From the NCBI GenBank assembly GCA_002841945.1, contig PHBI01000013.1, positions 1 to 64,000 on the forward strand: a DNA stretch of 64,000 bases. Direction: 5' to 3'. Numbering within the stretch: position 1 is the stretch's first letter; every line of letters begins with the position of its first letter. This DNA comes from Deltaproteobacteria bacterium HGW-Deltaproteobacteria-14. GTDB taxonomy: Bacteria > Myxococcota_A > UBA9042 > PHBI01. This document shows positions 48,423-58,282 of this stretch, piece by piece. The notes beneath the pieces are model-generated. The model was not told the DNA's origin. It saw only the letters and a program-made list of their open reading frames with translations, and searched no databases. The position numbers were made by a program, and so were the translations under genes.

Positions 48423-50009
48423 ATGGAAAACACCACCGCGCGCACCGACACGACCCGCGTCCTCGCCATCACCGCCGCCGGGGACCCCGTCCCGCGCAGC
48501 TACGCGCGCCTCGTCGGCGCCCTCCGCGACCTGGGCGTCGAGGTGATCCCGCTCCCGATGCCGAGCCGAGCGCCGGAGGGCACGCGCGAGGTCATCCCGA
48601 GCGTGGCGGACCTCAAGCGCATGGCGCACACCTTCGTCAACACCCTGCGCGGAGAGGCCGGCGAGGCGCCGGAGAGCTGGATCGTCAGCCAGCTCCGCGC
48701 CATCCAGGGGCGCGTCGACGCGGTCATCGCGACCGACGCGCGGGTCGCGCTGGCCGTGTTCCCTCACGCCGGCGACGTCTGGCCGAGCGCCGTGAGGATC
48801 GCGGTCGACGGCGACTACCACCTCGACGCCGAGTGGCGCGACGTGCCCTTCGACGACCTGGTGGTCGCGCACCCAGCGGTGGGCCAGGACGCGACCCGCA
48901 TCCGAGAGGGCCGCGCTCGCCTGCGGACCGGCGGCCCGCTGGTGGCGAAGGAGACGAGCCGCAAGCAGGTCGACGACACGCGCCCGCAGCTCGTGGTGAG
49001 CTTCGCGCGGCTCGACCCCGGCGACGTGGATCCCCTGTTGTTTCAGCTGTCTCTCGCGCACCCCGAGCGCTTCGACCTGCTCTTTCTCCCCTCGGGGCGG
49101 ACCGGCGTCGACGAGCTGGTGCGGACCCGCGCCGGGGGCTACGGCCTGCGCGGCAAGCGCACCAAGGCCGCCGCCGACGCCGAGCCGTGGATCCGCGGCG
49201 CCGCAGCGCTGATCGGCCACGCCGCCCCGGATGAGGTCGCCGTCGCGGTCACCGCTGGCGTCCCGGTGCTGTTCTTCGCGCCCGACAGCCGGCTCTCGGC
49301 CGGCGACGCCTTCCTGCTCGAGCGCGGCGCCGCCGCCAGGGCCGAGGTCCCGCTGACGATCGCGGTGGCGACCGAGGGGCTCCTGCCGGGCGGGGCCGAT
49401 CGGGAGCGCACGCTCCAGGCCCTCGCGGCGCTCGAGCCTGGGACCAGCCGCACCGCGGCGGAGGCGGTCCTCGAGGCCGTGGCCGAGGGGCGCCCCTCCG
49501 CGGTCGTGACGCCACCGACCGCAACCAACGCGCCGGCGCGAGACGACGATGAGCTCGAGGACATCGGCGGCGCGCCCACCTCCACGGCGGCCCCGATCCA
49601 GATGCCGGTGCGCCTGCGCCGGGCGTATCTGAGCGAGATCATCCTCCAACAGGGGCAGGTCCAAAAGCAGCTCACCCGCGCCCGCGCGGGCCTCGCGACG
49701 TGGCAGCGCCGGGTCACCCTGGCGCGCACCGCGAGTGACCGCGCCCTCGCCGACAAGGCCGGGCAGCGGGTCGAGGGGCTCGCGCGGGTCGTCGAGCGCC
49801 TCAACGACCGCGAGCGCGAGCTCGCGACGCTCCGGGACCGCTTCGCCGGCAACCAGCCGCTCAGCGACGCCGACCGCGCCGCCGCCTCCCACTTCATGAG
49901 CGCCTCCACGGCGGCCATGCTCGACCGCGGTGACGCCCCCGAGAGCGCCTTCACCCGCCTCGAGGTCGAGGACCAGCTGGCTGCGCTGAAGCGCAAGATG
50001 GACCCCTGA
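48423..50009 (+). CDS. Protein with GT-B-like N-terminal domain and C-terminal coiled coil
   Basis: Two Rossmann-like halves (DTTRVLAITAAGDPVPRSYARLVGALRDLG; QLVVSFARLDPGD..AAALIGHAAPDEVAVAVTAGVPVLFF) followed by a charged helical region. Confidence 0.6.
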   Translation: MENTTARTDTTRVLAITAAGDPVPRSYARLVGALRDLGVEVIPLPMPSRAPEGTREVIPSVADLKRMAHTFVNTLRGEAGEAPESWIVSQLRAIQGRVDAVIATDARVALAVFPHAGDVWPSAVRIAVDGDYHLDAEWRDVPFDDLVVAHPAVGQDATRIREGRARLRTGGPLVAKETSRKQVDDTRPQLVVSFARLDPGDVDPLLFQLSLAHPERFDLLFLPSGRTGVDELVRTRAGGYGLRGKRTKAAADAEPWIRGAAALIGHAAPDEVAVAVTAGVPVLFFAPDSRLSAGDAFLLERGAAARAEVPLTIAVATEGLLPGGADRERTLQALAALEPGTSRTAAEAVLEAVAEGRPSAVVTPPTATNAPARDDDELEDIGGAPTSTAAPIQMPVRLRRAYLSEIILQQGQVQKQLTRARAGLATWQRRVTLARTASDRALADKAGQRVEGLARVVERLNDRERELATLRDRFAGNQPLSDADRAAASHFMSASTAAMLDRGDAPESAFTRLEVEDQLAALKRKMDP

Positions 50010-50090
50010 GACGGTCGCCCGCGGCGCTCCTTGACCCAGCGCACAGGGCTGAGTAGGTTTGCGAGCCTTTGAGCCGGTTGGAGGGCCCTG

Positions 50091-51230
50091 TTGGCGCATC
50101 GGAACCTGATCAAGACCCTGATCGGCCTGGCGATTGGCGTCTTCTTCATCTGGCTCTCGGCCCGGGACTCGCCCCTCGACCAGCTCGTCGGCGCCGTCCG
50201 GATCGACGACGGCCACCTCGTGGTGGGCGGCGGCTTCGTGCCCGCCACCGCGGAGCAGACGCGCGCCCTCCTCACCGCCCCGGGCTGGGCGCTCGACCTG
50301 GTCTGGCTGCTGCCCTACCTGACCATCCTCATCCTCATCCACGTGCTGCGGGTGGTGCGCTACAAGCCGCTCCTCGACCCCATCGCCCGGCTGTCCTTCA
50401 AGGAGCACAACCGCATCGGGGCGGTCGGCTTCATGGCGATGTTCCTGTTCCCGCTGCGCCTCGGCGAGCTCGTCCGGCCCTACCTGGTCAAGAAGAGCCG
50501 GCAGGGGGTGCGGATGAGCGAGGTGCTCGCCACCGTCGTGGTCGAGCGGGTCGTCGACGGCCTCGTGGTCGCGGTGCTGCTGTTCGGGATCCTGAGCCTG
50601 TTGCCGCACACCGACGCCGCGACGGCCACCAAGCTGAAGGTCGGGGCCGGCCTCGCGCTCGCCCTGTTCGCCGGGGCGACGCTGCTGCTGGCCGGCGCCC
50701 GCTGGCAGCACGCGCGCACCCGGCGCTTCGTCCAGCTCACCGCCGGCCTGGTGTCCAAGCGCCTCGCCGGCTTCATCGACCACATCCTCGAGGCGTTCCT
50801 GCGCGGCCTGCGGCGCCTGCCGAGCACCCGCGCCTTCATGCTCTTCTTGGGCCTGACGCTGGTCTACTGGGCCATCAACGGCATCGGCGTGTGGTGCATG
50901 GTGCGCGCCTTCCACCTGCCGGTCGATCTCGTCGGCTCCTACGCGATGATGGCCTGCGTCGTCGTCGGCATGATGATCCCCAACTCACCGGGCAACGTCG
51001 GCAGCTTCTGGTACTTCCTGCTGCTGCCGATCCTGCTCTACGGCGTCGCCCACGAGAGCACGCAGGCCACGGCCTTTGGTTTGACCGTTTGGCTGATGCA
51101 GCTCCTGCAGCAGACGGCCTTCGGGGCGTGGTTCATCCTGCGCCGCCAGGTCAGCTGGAAGGGGGTCGTCGAGGCGACCTACGAGGACGAAGAGAGCCTG
51201 ACCGCAGAGACCGAGGTCGCGCGGGTCTGA
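50091..51230 (+). CDS. Flippase-like / lysylphosphatidylglycerol synthase TM-family membrane protein
   Basis: TTG start; polytopic; FKEHNRIGAVGFMAMFLFPLRLGELVRPYLVKK..VVVERVVDGL..IPNSPGNVGSFWYF: PF03706-type pattern. Confidence 0.82.
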   Translation: MAHRNLIKTLIGLAIGVFFIWLSARDSPLDQLVGAVRIDDGHLVVGGGFVPATAEQTRALLTAPGWALDLVWLLPYLTILILIHVLRVVRYKPLLDPIARLSFKEHNRIGAVGFMAMFLFPLRLGELVRPYLVKKSRQGVRMSEVLATVVVERVVDGLVVAVLLFGILSLLPHTDAATATKLKVGAGLALALFAGATLLLAGARWQHARTRRFVQLTAGLVSKRLAGFIDHILEAFLRGLRRLPSTRAFMLFLGLTLVYWAINGIGVWCMVRAFHLPVDLVGSYAMMACVVVGMMIPNSPGNVGSFWYFLLLPILLYGVAHESTQATAFGLTVWLMQLLQQTAFGAWFILRRQVSWKGVVEATYEDEESLTAETEVARV

Positions 51231-51291
51231 GCCGGGCGCCGGCGCGCGGCACGACTCCGACGACCGCCCCGCCCCCCGGAGGAGAGAGCCC

Positions 51292-52158
51292 TTGCGAATC
51301 GCCCACCTGAGCGACGTCCACGTGCTGGACCTCACCGGCGTCCGCGCGTGGCGCTACCTCAACAAGCGCCTGACCGGGCTCGCCAACGTCATCGGCAGCC
51401 GCCGCAACGCCCACCCGGTCCACATTTTCGAGGCGGCCATCGCGTCGCTCCGCGCCGACCCCGTGGATCACGTCGTCATCACCGGCGACCTCTCGAACCT
51501 CGCCCTCGAGAGCGAGTTCGAGCGCGCCCGAGCCCTGATCGCGCCCCTCGGCGGCTACGATCGGCTGTCGGTCATCCCCGGCAACCACGACATCTACACC
51601 CGCGGGTCGGCCCGCTCGAAGCGCTTCGAAGCCTACTTCGGGGAGCTCATGTGGCCGGACGGCGCCGAGCGCACGTTCCCGTGGTTCAAGGACCTTGGCG
51701 AGGTCAAGCTGATCGGCTTCAACTCGGCCTTCCCGACGGCGCCGCTGATCGCGGTCGGCGAGGTCGGCCCCGACCAGCTCCGGCGCCTGCACGCGCTCAG
51801 CGCCGGCGGCGCGCTGGCCGGGGGCTGCGCTGTGGCCTTGGTCCACCACAACCTGCACTCGCGCGGCTGGCGCAAGGACCGGATGCACGGGCTCCAGGAC
51901 CGGGACGCGGTGATCGCCGCCTGCGCCGAGGCGGGCGTGTCCGTCGTCCTCCACGGCCACACCCACAAGGCGCACCGGTTCGTGCGCGACGGGGTCACCG
52001 TCATCGGCTGCGGCTCGTCCACCTGGAGCGACCCGGCGCCGGCCCACATGGCCCGCTACAACGTCTACGACGTCGGCGATGGCGCGCTACGATCCACACA
52101 GGTCAGGATCTACGATCCGCAGCGGGGCGCCTTCGCCCCACCGGTGACCGCAGCCTGA
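51292..52158 (+). CDS. Calcineurin-like metallophosphoesterase
   Basis: TTG start; MRIAHLSDVHVLD, VVITGDLSN, VIPGNHDIY, VVLHGHTHKAHRF. Confidence 0.92.
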   Translation: MRIAHLSDVHVLDLTGVRAWRYLNKRLTGLANVIGSRRNAHPVHIFEAAIASLRADPVDHVVITGDLSNLALESEFERARALIAPLGGYDRLSVIPGNHDIYTRGSARSKRFEAYFGELMWPDGAERTFPWFKDLGEVKLIGFNSAFPTAPLIAVGEVGPDQLRRLHALSAGGALAGGCAVALVHHNLHSRGWRKDRMHGLQDRDAVIAACAEAGVSVVLHGHTHKAHRFVRDGVTVIGCGSSTWSDPAPAHMARYNVYDVGDGALRSTQVRIYDPQRGAFAPPVTAA

Positions 52159-52206
52159 CCTGTACGGATCGCGCGCCCTCGCGCGACGCGAGGGCAGCGC
52201 CCAATA

Positions 52207-52428
52207 CTAATCGCGGCGACGCGCCTTGCGGAGGCGACGCTCCGCCTCACGCTGCTTGCGCTTGCGGCGCTCGGAGGGCTTCTCGTAGAAGCGGCGCTTC
52301 TTCAGCTCCTTGTAGATGCCCTCGTTGGCCATCTTACGCTTGAGCTGATTGATGGCGCGGTTGATGTTGTCGCCCTCAACGCGCACCTCGAGGGGCCGCA
52401 GGTCAGCCGTCCTTTCGGTCCTGGACAT
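52207..52428 (-). CDS. rpsU: 30S ribosomal protein S21
   Basis: 73 aa; LEVRVEGDNINRAINQLKRKMANEGIYKELKKRRFYEKPSERRKRKQREAERRLRKARRRD. Confidence 0.95.
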   Translation of the reverse strand: MSRTERTADLRPLEVRVEGDNINRAINQLKRKMANEGIYKELKKRRFYEKPSERRKRKQREAERRLRKARRRD

Positions 52429-52671
52429 GTAGGATCACCTTCGTCTTGACAATCAAGGTCGACCGTTGCGACCGCGTGGAAGCGGGGCCGCGGGCGGGCT
52501 GCCCCGAGGATGTGAGTCGGCTCACGCCAGGGCTACCAGCCCCGACGGCCGCGGGAAGCTAGCGGATCACCGGGGCGGTGTCAACGACGGGTCGCGCGTG
52601 ATGGCGCGGGAAGTGACCGGTTTTCCCGATGAGATTCTTGCGCCCGGGGCCGAGTGGCCCACCATGCGCGC

Positions 52672-53478
52672 ATGGCCCGGGCCCGACTCGCCACCTCCGC
52701 GACCGCTGGGACGCCTCGCTCCCGCGTGCGCGGGGCGGCGGCGACGGCGCCTCCACGCGACCGCGCGCCGGCGCTCGGCTGGCTCGGGCGCTACCTGGCC
52801 AACACCCGCGACCCGGCCACCAGCGCCCTCGCCGTCCTGCCGCTCGTGCTCCTCTACGGCGTCGGGATCGCGTTCGCCTCGGAGCACGCCCGCAGCGGGG
52901 TGGACATCGTCTCTCCGCCCCTGCGGGCCTCGCTCTCGCGCCACGGCTACCTGGCCGTCCAGCTGGGGCTCGCGGCGGTCATCGCCGGCTGGGCCGCCTG
53001 GCGCCTCCGCGGGGCCTTCACGGGTCGGCTCGCGCTGACCGCCCCGATCGTCGCGGAGTCGTCCCTGTATGGCGTGACCCTCGGCGGCGTGATCCTGTTC
53101 GTGCTGGACAAGGCGCACCTGCTCGCCGTCGCCGCTGGAGCGAGCGCGACCTCGAGCCCGCTCTTCGATCGCGCGGTCGCCGCGTCGGGCTCCGGCCTGT
53201 ACGAGGAGCTGCTCTTCCGCCTGCTGCTCCTCACGCTCGTCGGAGTTGCACTGCAGCGAGCCTTCAACGTCCCACGATGGCTTGGAGTATCGGCCGCCAT
53301 AGCCCTCTCGAGCCTCGTGTTTGCTGCAGCGCATCATATCGCGGGAGAGCCCCTCGATCTGTACGCCTTCGCCTACCGCACGGTGGCGGGGACGATCTTC
53401 GCGGGGCTCTTCCTCGCGCGCGGCTTCGCCGTCGCGGCGTGGACCCACGCCGCCTACGACTTCTACGTCATGGGCTGA
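52672..53478 (+). CDS. CPBP family glutamic-type intramembrane protease (candidate myxosortase)
   Basis: GLYEELLFRLLLL (EExxxR), VFAAAHHIAGEPLDLYAFAYRTVAGTIFAGLFLARG, WTHAAYDF. Confidence 0.85.
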   Translation: MARARLATSATAGTPRSRVRGAAATAPPRDRAPALGWLGRYLANTRDPATSALAVLPLVLLYGVGIAFASEHARSGVDIVSPPLRASLSRHGYLAVQLGLAAVIAGWAAWRLRGAFTGRLALTAPIVAESSLYGVTLGGVILFVLDKAHLLAVAAGASATSSPLFDRAVAASGSGLYEELLFRLLLLTLVGVALQRAFNVPRWLGVSAAIALSSLVFAAAHHIAGEPLDLYAFAYRTVAGTIFAGLFLARGFAVAAWTHAAYDFYVMG

Positions 53479-53509
53479 CCGGGCGACCACCGGGTCGACC
53501 CCGGGCGCA

Positions 53510-55000
53510 TCACGCCCGCCGGCGGCGGCGGATCAGCGCGAGCCACGCCAGCAGACCCGCGAGCAGCCACGGCGCGCCAGGTCCCGGGCCGCCGCTGCAG
53601 CCCGAGCTGTTGCCGCCGCCGTCGATGGGCACCCCGCCGCGCACGCACTGCCCGGCGTAGGGGCTCCAGACCTGGCCGGCCGGGCACTCTGGCGACGGCG
53701 TGCCGTCCCCGCCGCCGGTCGTGTCCGGAGCCGGCGTGGTGGTCTTGTCGACGCACAGCTGGCTCGTGAGGTTGCACTCCTTGCCGGGGCCGCAGTAGCC
53801 GCAGACGCGGCCGCAGCCGTCGTCGCCGCACTGGCGGCCGACGCAGGTGCACTCCTCGGTGACGCACTGGCCGGCGTCGCAGCTCGCGCCGCTCGCGCAG
53901 CTCCCACAGCTGCCGCCGCAGCCGTCGTCCCCACACTGTTGGCCCGAGCACTGCGGGGTACAGCCCGCGACGCACTGACCCGCGTTGCAGCTCGAGCCAG
54001 CCGGGCAGCTCCCGCAGAGGCCGCCACAGCCGTCGTCTCCACACACCTTGCCCGCACACTGGGGCGTGCACTGGGTGACGCACTGCCCGGCGCTGCACGT
54101 GAGGCCGAACGCGCAGCTCCCGCAGGCCCCGCCGCAGCCATCGTCCCCGCACACCTTGCCGGCGCAGCTCGGCGTGCACTGGGTCTGGCACTGACCGGCC
54201 GCGGTGCAGATCTGGCCCGCGGCGCAGCTCCCGCAGAGCCCGCCGCAGCCGTCGCTGCCGCACACCTTGCCGCCGCACTGCGGGGCGCAGGTCGCCTGGC
54301 ACAGGCCGGAGGCGTTGCACGACATGCCGGCGATGCAGCTGCCACAGCTCCCGCCGCAGCCGTCGGAGCCACAGGTCTTGCCCTGGCAGTTGGGGGTGCA
54401 GCTCGCCACGCAGAGCCCCGACGCGTTGCAGGTCGTCCCGCCTGAGCAGGTCCCACAGCTACCGCCGCAGCCGTTCGAGCCACACGTCTTGCCCTGGCAG
54501 TTGGGCGTACACGTGCCGCCACAGCTCATCGGGTTGGCGCCGCTCGGATCCGACGACGGGTAGGACGAGCAGTCGTAGTAGCCCTCGGTGCTCCACCCGC
54601 AGCTCGTCGCCGGCGGTGGGCAGGCGGTACACCCGCCGCAATCGGTCTGCGCCTCGGACACGCACAAGGAGTCCCAACCCCAGTCGGGATCGCAGCAGAA
54701 GGGATCGAGGTCGCACACACACGCGGTGACGTCCGGATCGCAGCAGCCGGCGTTGTAGGAGGTCTCGCAGCACGAGTTCTGTGCGACGGCGGCGTTCTCC
54801 GAGCAGTCGATCTCGCAGAGATAGCCGGACTCACACCAGTTGACGACGCTCGACGTGCCGCAGCAGCCCTCGTAGGACACGCCGGTCGGGCAGCTCCCGG
54901 TCGCGGTCCCCGCCCCAGAGCACTGCGCCGCCGCTTCCGACGTCGAAGCGCCTACCCCGGCCAGCGCCACGAGCGTGAGGAGCCCCATCCATCGCATCAT
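53510..55000 (-). CDS. Secreted Cys-rich repeat protein with MYXO-CTERM-like C-terminal sorting signal
   Basis: N-terminal signal peptide; about 7 units of CTPxCxGKxCGxDGCGGxCGxC..G..C..G.C; C-terminus GGGNSSGCSGGPGPGAPWLLAGLLAWLALIRRRRRA. Confidence 0.85.
   Translation of the reverse strand: MMRWMGLLTLVALAGVGASTSEAAAQCSGAGTATGSCPTGVSYEGCCGTSSVVNWCESGYLCEIDCSENAAVAQNSCCETSYNAGCCDPDVTACVCDLDPFCCDPDWGWDSLCVSEAQTDCGGCTACPPPATSCGWSTEGYYDCSSYPSSDPSGANPMSCGGTCTPNCQGKTCGSNGCGGSCGTCSGGTTCNASGLCVASCTPNCQGKTCGSDGCGGSCGSCIAGMSCNASGLCQATCAPQCGGKVCGSDGCGGLCGSCAAGQICTAAGQCQTQCTPSCAGKVCGDDGCGGACGSCAFGLTCSAGQCVTQCTPQCAGKVCGDDGCGGLCGSCPAGSSCNAGQCVAGCTPQCSGQQCGDDGCGGSCGSCASGASCDAGQCVTEECTCVGRQCGDDGCGRVCGYCGPGKECNLTSQLCVDKTTTPAPDTTGGGDGTPSPECPAGQVWSPYAGQCVRGGVPIDGGGNSSGCSGGPGPGAPWLLAGLLAWLALIRRRRRA
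53820..54520 (-). repeat. Coding tandem repeats (about 90-105 bp units) of the Cys-rich protein
   Basis: Recurring words ccgcagccgtcg, cacaccttgccg, gcagctcccgcagag. Confidence 0.8.
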
Positions 55001-55321
55001 TCGGTCCACCCTCGTGCCAGCGCTCGCAACGCGCGAACGCAGCATCTTACGGAGACGCCGTCCGAGGATCAAAAACCGATTTGCGATAACCACCCGGCGA
55101 CGGCCCGGCGGCGGCGAGTCGATGGCCGAGATGTTGGGCGATCTCGGCGACGCTCGGGGGGCGCGGGCGAGGTCCTGACGACCCTCGGGACGGCGTGGCC
55201 GCGATCACCCCCGACGTCGGCGCTTGATCCGCGCCGGCGTTGGGGCTGAAATACAGCCGAGGGGCCAGCCGTTGCCGCCCCGACGCGCGCCCTCTCCGCC
55301 ATCCCACGACCGGAGCCCCCC

Positions 55322-58240
55322 TTGCAGACCTCCCGCGCCGCCTCCGCGCCGCGGCCCGACCTCGCCACGCCAGGCTCCGACGACGCCCCGCCCCGGCCCC
55401 GCCGGTGGTTCCGCTGGCCGCTCGCGATCCTCGTCGGGTTGCTCGCCCTCGGCGCCCTGACCGCCGTGGTCGTCGCCCTCGTCGCCCGCGGTGTGGTGGC
55501 GGACCGACTGACGGCGATGGGCGCCGAGCGCGGCCTCGAGCTGTCGTGGGGGGCGATCGACCTCCCGCTGCTACGCGGCGCCACGGTGCGGGACCTGCGC
55601 GTCGCCAGCGCGGTCGACGGGCGGGTGCTCGCGACGATCCGCGAGGTCGAGACCGACGTGAGCCTCCTCGGCGCCATCGGAGGCCGGCGACGCCCGGAGG
55701 CGGTCACCCTGCGCGGGGTGGACGCCCACGTGGCGGTGGTCGCGGGGCGGCTCGTGGGGTTCGACTCCCTCTTCGGTGGCGAGCGCGACCCGGCGGCGCC
55801 CTCCGGTGGTCCCGCGCGGCCGCTGCGGGTGGTGATCGACGGCGGCTCGGCCGTCCTCGACGTCGACGCGCTCGGGGTCGCCGTCGAGCGCGTGCGCCTC
55901 GATGGGCTCAGCGGCACGCTCGCCCGCGACGCCGAGCGACGGCTGAGCTTCACGGGGGCGGCGGACGTGGTCGTCGGCGATCGCGCCAGCCACGGGACGC
56001 TGACGCTGGACGCGGACGGGGTGGTCGCGCTGACCCTCGACGGCGGCCTGCAGATCGGCGCCGTGACCTCGCGCGGGCCGCTCTGGCTCGCGCTCCGCGG
56101 GGCTCGACGGGACCCGGGCCAGGGGCGCACCGAGCTGCTCGGGATCGGGGCGAGCCACGGCGACGACCGCGCCACCGCGACGCGCATCGTGGTGACCGAC
56201 CACGGCTCGGGGCTCGTGCCCGCGCCCCGCGACCTCGACGGCGTGAGCATCGAGGACGCCGCCGTCGAACACGACGGGACGCGCCTCGTCGCGGGCCGCG
56301 CCGAGATCCGCTTCGGCGCCCCGGACGCCGACGGGCTGCCGGTCCCGCGCGAGATCCGCGCCCGGGATCTCGGGGTGGAGACGCGCCACCGGACCGTCAA
56401 GGGCACCTTCGACGAGGCGACCCTCACGCTCGTGGACCCGATCGGCGCGCTGCGGGCGGGCCGGCCCCTCGACGCCCTGCAGGCGATCACCCTGGCCCGC
56501 CCCAGGCTGACCGCGACCGTCGGCGAGGGCGGTGACGACCTCGGGGGCGACACCTCGAGCCTCATCGCGCGCGTCCTCGGCAACGGCGACGGGCCCGCCG
56601 CGGACGCCGCGGACGCGCCCGCCCCCGCCCCGCCGACCGAAGGCGCGCCGGCGACCAGCGGCCGCCTGGCCCGCCTGCTCACGCGGCTCCGAGCGTGGCA
56701 GCTGGCGGTCGAGGACGGCACCATCGACGTGCATGCCCAGGACGGCACCCCGCTGCTCGTGCTCGAGGACTTCGGGCTCACGACCCGCGAGGTCGGCGAA
56801 GGGCTGCTCGAGCTCGGGGTGCGCGCCGCGGTCGAGCGCAGAGGCGAGGAGACGGGCAAGGTCGACGCCGCGGCCGGCTTCGACGAGACCGGCGCCCTCG
56901 TCTACGCCAACGGCAGCATCAGCGGCAAGGACCTCGCCCATCAGGTCGCCCGCTTCGCCTCCCACGTCGAGGTCCAGCCCGACGCCTTCGTCGACATCGG
57001 CTTCCACTACCAGCGCCCCATCGATCCCGAGGCCCCGCACCGGATCACCGGGCGCGCGAAGCTCAGCCACTTCACCTTCCAGTACTGGCGGGTCGCCGAC
57101 GCGGAGGTGAAGGACCTCGAGGCGGAGGTGGCCTTCGACCTCGCGGTCTACAAGAAGGACCGGCGCGCCGTGCTGGCGCTGTCGTCGATCGCCTTCGGCG
57201 AGGCCAAGCTCGAGGCGTCCCTCGACGTCACCCTGCCCCGGGGTGGGCGGCCGCGCTTCGCCGCCCGGCTCGAGATGCCGACCCAGGACTGCGGGGCGGT
57301 GGCGCGCTCGATCCCGCGCGCGCTCATCCCCCGGCTCTCGTCGCTCAGCGCCCACGGCAGGGCCTGGTTCAAGGCCGAGCTGACCCTCGACATGGCCGAC
57401 CCCTACGGCCTCGAGCTGAGCGTGAAGGGCGACCTGAACGCGTGCGACGTGACCAGCCTCGGCCCCGGGGTGAACCTGCGGGCGCTCCAGGGGAACTTCG
57501 TCCACGTCCCGCTCGAGCCCGAGCGCGGGCGCCTCGTGAACATCCGCGTCGGCCGCGGCACCCGGGAGTGGATCGCCTCCAAGGACCTGCCGGAGCTCGT
57601 CAAGGCGACGGCCTGGATCACCGAGGACCGACGCTACTTCGACCACGGCGGGGTGCGCTGGGACCTGATCGAGCGCGCGCTCAAGATGGACCTCGAGCAC
57701 GAGCGCTTCGTCTACGGCGGCAGCACGGTCACCCAGCAGCTCGTGAAGAACCTCTACCTCGACCGCGGCAAGAGCCTGTCGCGCAAGCTCGAGGAGGCGA
57801 TCATCGCGTGGCAGATGGAGCGCGTGCTCGACAAGGACGAGATCCTGACGATCTACGTCAACGTGATCGAGTACGGCCCGGACATCTACGGGGTGAAGCA
57901 CGCCGCGCGCTTCTACTTCGGCAAGCGCGTCGACGAGCTCGACGCCCTCGAGGTCGCCTTCATCATGGGGCTCAAGCCGTACCCGGCCCAGGGCTACAAG
58001 CAGTGGCTCGCGGGATCGCTCAAGCCGTGGTGGGTGCGACGCCTCAAGCACGTCCTCGGGATGGTCGTGGCCCGCAGTGAGGTCGTGACGGCCGAGCAGA
58101 TCGCCGCCTTCGAGGCCATCGACTTCCAACCGCACTTCAGGCGCCCCGACGGATCGGAGGTCCCGGCGGCGCGGCCCACCACGCCCGAGCCGTCCCCCGA
58201 GGACGACGGCGGCGGCGAGGCCTGGGACCCCTGGCGCTGA
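55322..58240 (+). CDS. GT51 peptidoglycan transglycosylase domain protein with large AsmA-like N-terminal region
   Basis: TM helix near N-terminus; GT51 motifs ITEDRRYFDHGGVRWDLIERAL, GGSTVTQQLVKNLYL, RKLEEAIIAWQMERVLDKDEILTIYVNVIEYG; preceding region is beta-rich and repetitive. Confidence 0.82.
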   Translation: MQTSRAASAPRPDLATPGSDDAPPRPRRWFRWPLAILVGLLALGALTAVVVALVARGVVADRLTAMGAERGLELSWGAIDLPLLRGATVRDLRVASAVDGRVLATIREVETDVSLLGAIGGRRRPEAVTLRGVDAHVAVVAGRLVGFDSLFGGERDPAAPSGGPARPLRVVIDGGSAVLDVDALGVAVERVRLDGLSGTLARDAERRLSFTGAADVVVGDRASHGTLTLDADGVVALTLDGGLQIGAVTSRGPLWLALRGARRDPGQGRTELLGIGASHGDDRATATRIVVTDHGSGLVPAPRDLDGVSIEDAAVEHDGTRLVAGRAEIRFGAPDADGLPVPREIRARDLGVETRHRTVKGTFDEATLTLVDPIGALRAGRPLDALQAITLARPRLTATVGEGGDDLGGDTSSLIARVLGNGDGPAADAADAPAPAPPTEGAPATSGRLARLLTRLRAWQLAVEDGTIDVHAQDGTPLLVLEDFGLTTREVGEGLLELGVRAAVERRGEETGKVDAAAGFDETGALVYANGSISGKDLAHQVARFASHVEVQPDAFVDIGFHYQRPIDPEAPHRITGRAKLSHFTFQYWRVADAEVKDLEAEVAFDLAVYKKDRRAVLALSSIAFGEAKLEASLDVTLPRGGRPRFAARLEMPTQDCGAVARSIPRALIPRLSSLSAHGRAWFKAELTLDMADPYGLELSVKGDLNACDVTSLGPGVNLRALQGNFVHVPLEPERGRLVNIRVGRGTREWIASKDLPELVKATAWITEDRRYFDHGGVRWDLIERALKMDLEHERFVYGGSTVTQQLVKNLYLDRGKSLSRKLEEAIIAWQMERVLDKDEILTIYVNVIEYGPDIYGVKHAARFYFGKRVDELDALEVAFIMGLKPYPAQGYKQWLAGSLKPWWVRRLKHVLGMVVARSEVVTAEQIAAFEAIDFQPHFRRPDGSEVPAARPTTPEPSPEDDGGGEAWDPWR

Positions 58241-58282
58241 GCCCGCCGTGAGCCGCGCCTGGGACGACATCGCCGCGACGCT

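Noticed and set aside
53820-54520. Regularly spaced repeats resembling a CRISPR array
   Set aside because: They are in-frame coding repeats of a Cys-rich protein with variable unit spacing; no cas genes present.
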